This document shows, piece by piece, positions 13,358 to 15,482 of a DNA stretch of 15,482 nucleotides. Below the pieces are notes generated by a model. The model was not told the origin of the DNA. It ran no database searches and saw only the letters and a program-made list of their open reading frames with translations. A program made the translations under genes and the position numbers. This stretch comes from Deltaproteobacteria bacterium (GTDB lineage: Bacteria; Desulfobacterota; Binatia; UBA9968): positions 1 to 15,482 of the forward strand of contig JACPFH010000431.1 of NCBI GenBank assembly GCA_016183075.1, read 5' to 3'. How positions within the stretch are numbered: the stretch's first letter is position 1; each line of letters begins with the position of its first letter.

Positions 13358-14047
13358 TCAATTAAGGGTTCTTTTAGGAGCCTCTGAGTCCGATGTGTCA
13401 GGACCGGCCCCGAGTGTGAAGAGGTCAAGCAGGACCGCATTGCGATCACTGAGAGAGGGAGCTTCCAGAAGCGCTTGTTTTTCGGCCGGATGAAACGGGA
13501 GCGCGACTGCCAAAAGATTCACCAGCTCCAGATCGGTGAATTCCTTGAGCTGATCTAGCTGAGTCTTGAGACCGTGGGCTTTGCAGTATTCTTCAAGCGC
13601 CTTAAGCAAAGCCTCCCGGTTACACTTCCAGCCTGGATCTAGAGGGTTGTCGGGAAACGGGCTGTAGTCAGCTTTCAGCCGGCGATAGCCGCGAAATAGC
13701 GGCAGCTCCGTTTCGGCACGAAACCGATTGAGTCCCCTCAATTCGATCGCAAAGCGCCCGTCCGGCTGTTTTTCCCACTGTTCGATGTAGCCCGCGCAGC
13801 CGATCTTGTACAGTTCGGGCGTTTCCCTTTCGGCGCCCAGCAGCGGCCGGTTGTCCCGGCCCGGAACAACGGGCTGAATCATGCCGAAGACTCCGTCTAC
13901 CTGTAACGCGTCTTCGACCAGGTTGCGGTATCGCGGCTCGAAGATATGCAGTGGCAGCCTCGTCCCCGGGAGAAGCAGAGCACCCGTCAGCGGAAAGACG
14001 GGCAAGATTTCCGGCAGCGCCTTGGGCGGTAGATTGGTACTCATCAT
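13358..14047 (-). CDS. Stand-alone LON substrate-binding-domain protein
   Basis: A 229-residue protein consisting essentially of the N-terminal substrate-binding domain of Lon protease (LON_substr_bdg/PUA-like). It begins ALPEILPVFPLTGALLLPGTRLPLHIFEPRYRNLVEDAL, a textbook start for this family, and continues with FGMIQP, GCAGYIEQ and the helical C-terminal part (ELVNLLAVALPFHPAEKQALLEAP). No ATPase or Ser-Lys protease domain follows, so it is not Lon itself. The role of such proteins in bacteria is unclear; substrate recognition or an adaptor role is inferred from Lon. There are two adjacent ATG codons (14045-14047 and 14042-14044) preceded by AAGAGG. I use the first; the second would be 228 residues. 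A TTG at 14059 lies upstream of the probable transcription start and is rejected. Confidence 0.88.
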   Translation of the reverse strand: MMSTNLPPKALPEILPVFPLTGALLLPGTRLPLHIFEPRYRNLVEDALQVDGVFGMIQPVVPGRDNRPLLGAERETPELYKIGCAGYIEQWEKQPDGRFAIELRGLNRFRAETELPLFRGYRRLKADYSPFPDNPLDPGWKCNREALLKALEEYCKAHGLKTQLDQLKEFTDLELVNLLAVALPFHPAEKQALLEAPSLSDRNAVLLDLFTLGAGPDTSDSEAPKRTLN

Positions 14048-14061
14048 GCCTCTTCTCAAAC

Positions 14062-14090
14062 TTTATAAATCACGTCCTTGCGGCGGTCAA
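14062..14090 (-). promoter_or_regulatory. Near-consensus sigma70 promoter of the LON-domain gene
   Basis: On the minus strand, TTGACC (complement of 14085-14090, 5/6) is followed after exactly 17 bp by TATAAA (complement of 14062-14067, 5/6). Transcription would begin near 14055, only about 8-11 nt before the ATG pair, giving an almost leaderless mRNA. CCTTG/CAAGG (14076-14080, 14088-14092) forms a small dyad over the -35 box. Confidence 0.65.
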
Positions 14091-14104
14091 GGAGTTTTGG
14101 GCGG

Positions 14105-15478
14105 TTACGCGTTCAAGGCGCGCGGCTGCGCCGCTTTACTTCGCATAGTCACGAACTCTTCGGCTGCCGTGGGGTGGATCCCGATCGTGGCATCGAATTG
14201 CGCTTTGGTCGCGCCGCAGGTTAGAGCGACGGCCAGCCCCTGGATGATCTCTCCCGCCTCCGGGCCGACCATGTGGCAGCCGAGGACGCGGTCCGTCGCG
14301 GGGTCGATGACGAGCTTCATCAGGGTCGTCTCATCTCGTCCCGATAGCGTGTGCTTGAGGGGTCGGAAGCGCGTTTTGTAAACGTCGATCTTGCCGTAGC
14401 GCTCCCGCGCTTCCCTTTCCGTAAGCCCGACCGTGCCGACGTTGGGCAAACTGAAGATCGCGGTTGGGACGTTCGCGTAGTCGGGCTTCATGCGATTGTT
14501 GTTAAATAGAGTCTCCGCCACGGCTCGTCCCTCGGCGATTGCCACCGGAGTCAGCATCATCCGGTCGGTGCAATCCCCGACCGCATAGACGTTGGGCGCG
14601 GTCGTACAGGAATACGCATCTACGATCACGGCCCCTTTGGAACCTAACTGCACGCCGGCTCGCTCCAGGCCGATGCCATGTGTGTTAGGGTGGCGCCCCG
14701 TGGCGAACATGACCGCGTCGGTTTCGAGTGCCGTCCCTCCGGCGAGCGCGACGCGCAATCCGCCACCGGTCCTCTCGATCCCGGTCACGCTCGTCTGAAA
14801 GCGAAGATCGATGCCTTTCTTTTTCATCTCTTCGGCGAGCGTCTCGCGCACTTCGTCGTCGAAGCCGCGCAGGAAGAGGGGGCCGCGATAGAGCTGGCTG
14901 ACTTCGACGCCGAGACCGTGGAAGATGCTGGCGAACTCGACACCGATGTAACCGCCGCCGACGATGACGATTCGGCGCGGGAGCGAAGGGAGGTAGAAGG
15001 CTTCGTTGGAGCTTATCGCATGCTCGGCCCCGGGAATTTCAGGCACCGTGGGCCAACTACCGGTAGCGATGAGGATGTACTCAGCCGTGTAGCGATTCTC
15101 TCCGACAACAACCGTATGGGCGTCGAGGATTTGCGCCCGCCCGCGGGTGATCGTTACCCCCGCGGTCTCCAGTAACCTCTGGTAGACTCCGTTCAGGCGG
15201 TGGATCTCTGCGTCCTTATTGGCAATCAGCCTGGCCCAGTCGACGCTTCGTTTGCCTACGGTCCAGCCGAAACCTGCCGCGTCTTCGAAATCTTCGCGAA
15301 AATGGGCGGCATAGACGAGGAGCTTTTTGGGAATGCAACCGACGTTGACACAGGTGCCGCCGAGGTAACGCTCCTCGGCGATCGCCACTTTAGCGCCGAA
15401 GCGCGCCGCAACCCGGCTAGCCCGCACGCCGCCGGAGCCCGCGCCGATTGTGAAAAGGTCATAGTCGTAGTTCGCCAT
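14105..15478 (-). CDS. gor: Glutathione-disulfide reductase
   Basis: A 457-residue class I pyridine nucleotide-disulfide oxidoreductase that reduces GSSG with NADPH in the cytoplasm. The FAD-binding motif is GAGSGGVRASRVAA (12-25), with GGTCVNVGCIPKK giving redox cysteines Cys43 and Cys48. The NADPH domain has GGGYIGVEFASIFHGLGVEV, followed by QLYRGPLFLRGFD, whose arginines are the NADPH-selective signature of glutathione reductases. The second FAD block is YAVGDC, and the C-terminal HPTAAEE provides His435 with Glu440. This arrangement separates it from dihydrolipoamide, mercuric and trypanothione reductases. Length is normal. Start ATG 15476-15478 is 4 nt from the window edge, so its ribosome binding site and promoter are not visible. 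The LON-domain gene follows but has its own promoter. Confidence 0.93.
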   Translation of the reverse strand: MANYDYDLFTIGAGSGGVRASRVAARFGAKVAIAEERYLGGTCVNVGCIPKKLLVYAAHFREDFEDAAGFGWTVGKRSVDWARLIANKDAEIHRLNGVYQRLLETAGVTITRGRAQILDAHTVVVGENRYTAEYILIATGSWPTVPEIPGAEHAISSNEAFYLPSLPRRIVIVGGGYIGVEFASIFHGLGVEVSQLYRGPLFLRGFDDEVRETLAEEMKKKGIDLRFQTSVTGIERTGGGLRVALAGGTALETDAVMFATGRHPNTHGIGLERAGVQLGSKGAVIVDAYSCTTAPNVYAVGDCTDRMMLTPVAIAEGRAVAETLFNNNRMKPDYANVPTAIFSLPNVGTVGLTEREARERYGKIDVYKTRFRPLKHTLSGRDETTLMKLVIDPATDRVLGCHMVGPEAGEIIQGLAVALTCGATKAQFDATIGIHPTAAEEFVTMRSKAAQPRALNA

Positions 15479-15482
15479 TTTT

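Noticed and set aside
12540..13493. 317-codon open frame on the plus strand
   Set aside because: It lies antisense to the well-supported alpha-hydroxy-acid oxidase, has no family resemblance and is a by-product of GC-rich codon usage.

Overview
This 15.5 kb stretch looks like chromosomal DNA from an uncultured, GC-rich (roughly 55-60% by eye) Gram-negative bacterium. Two luciferase-like oxidoreductases, a creatinase-fold protein, a PuuE-like deacetylase and an alpha-hydroxy-acid oxidase in one neighbourhood are reminiscent of soil or sediment lineages near the old Deltaproteobacteria (Binatota, Tectomicrobia or Rokubacteria type). That placement is an impression; no rRNA or marker gene is present to test it. 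Genes are dense on both strands. No tRNA, rRNA, CRISPR array or transposase was seen.

Region 1 (2-2328, +) is the tail of a surface-polysaccharide type operon. It holds the C-terminal part of a DegT/ArnB-like sugar aminotransferase that lacks its catalytic half, an FmdB-type zinc-ribbon protein, and a complete WbpA-like nucleotide-sugar dehydrogenase whose start overlaps the FmdB stop. Region 2 (2329-2575) is an unusually structured intergenic segment: three ~14-bp tandem repeats, a GTTAC/GTAAC dyad, a 10-bp perfect hairpin, a small hairpin, and a 15-bp perfect terminator whose T-run ends 12 nt before the next start codon. Region 3 (2576-5038, +) is an 820-residue orphan hybrid-sensor kinase with a ComP-like membrane input module (TM, PDZ-like domain, multi-TM) followed by GAF, HisKA and HATPase domains.

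Region 4 (5103-11234) looks like a small-molecule catabolic cassette. A leftward LLM flavin oxidoreductase diverges from a rightward set: an M24/creatinase-fold protein with most metal ligands replaced, a PuuE/allantoinase-like CE4 protein lacking the usual metal-binding His, a 14-TM DHA2 MFS transporter, a 9-codon mini-ORF, and a second LLM oxidoreductase. Promoters with perfect TTGACA boxes precede the first LLM gene and the PuuE-like gene. I infer uptake or efflux, flavin-dependent oxidation, and amide or cyclic-amide hydrolysis of an unknown nitrogenous compound.

Region 5 (11235-11537) is a 303-bp gap between convergent genes. It carries an 85-bp inverted pair of dRS3/REP-like palindromes plus several other stem-loops. 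Region 6 (11538-15478, all -) holds a tight two-gene operon (alpha-hydroxy-acid oxidase, then histidine phosphatase), a stand-alone LON substrate-binding-domain protein with a near-consensus promoter and almost no leader, and an animal/plant-type glutathione reductase at the right edge.
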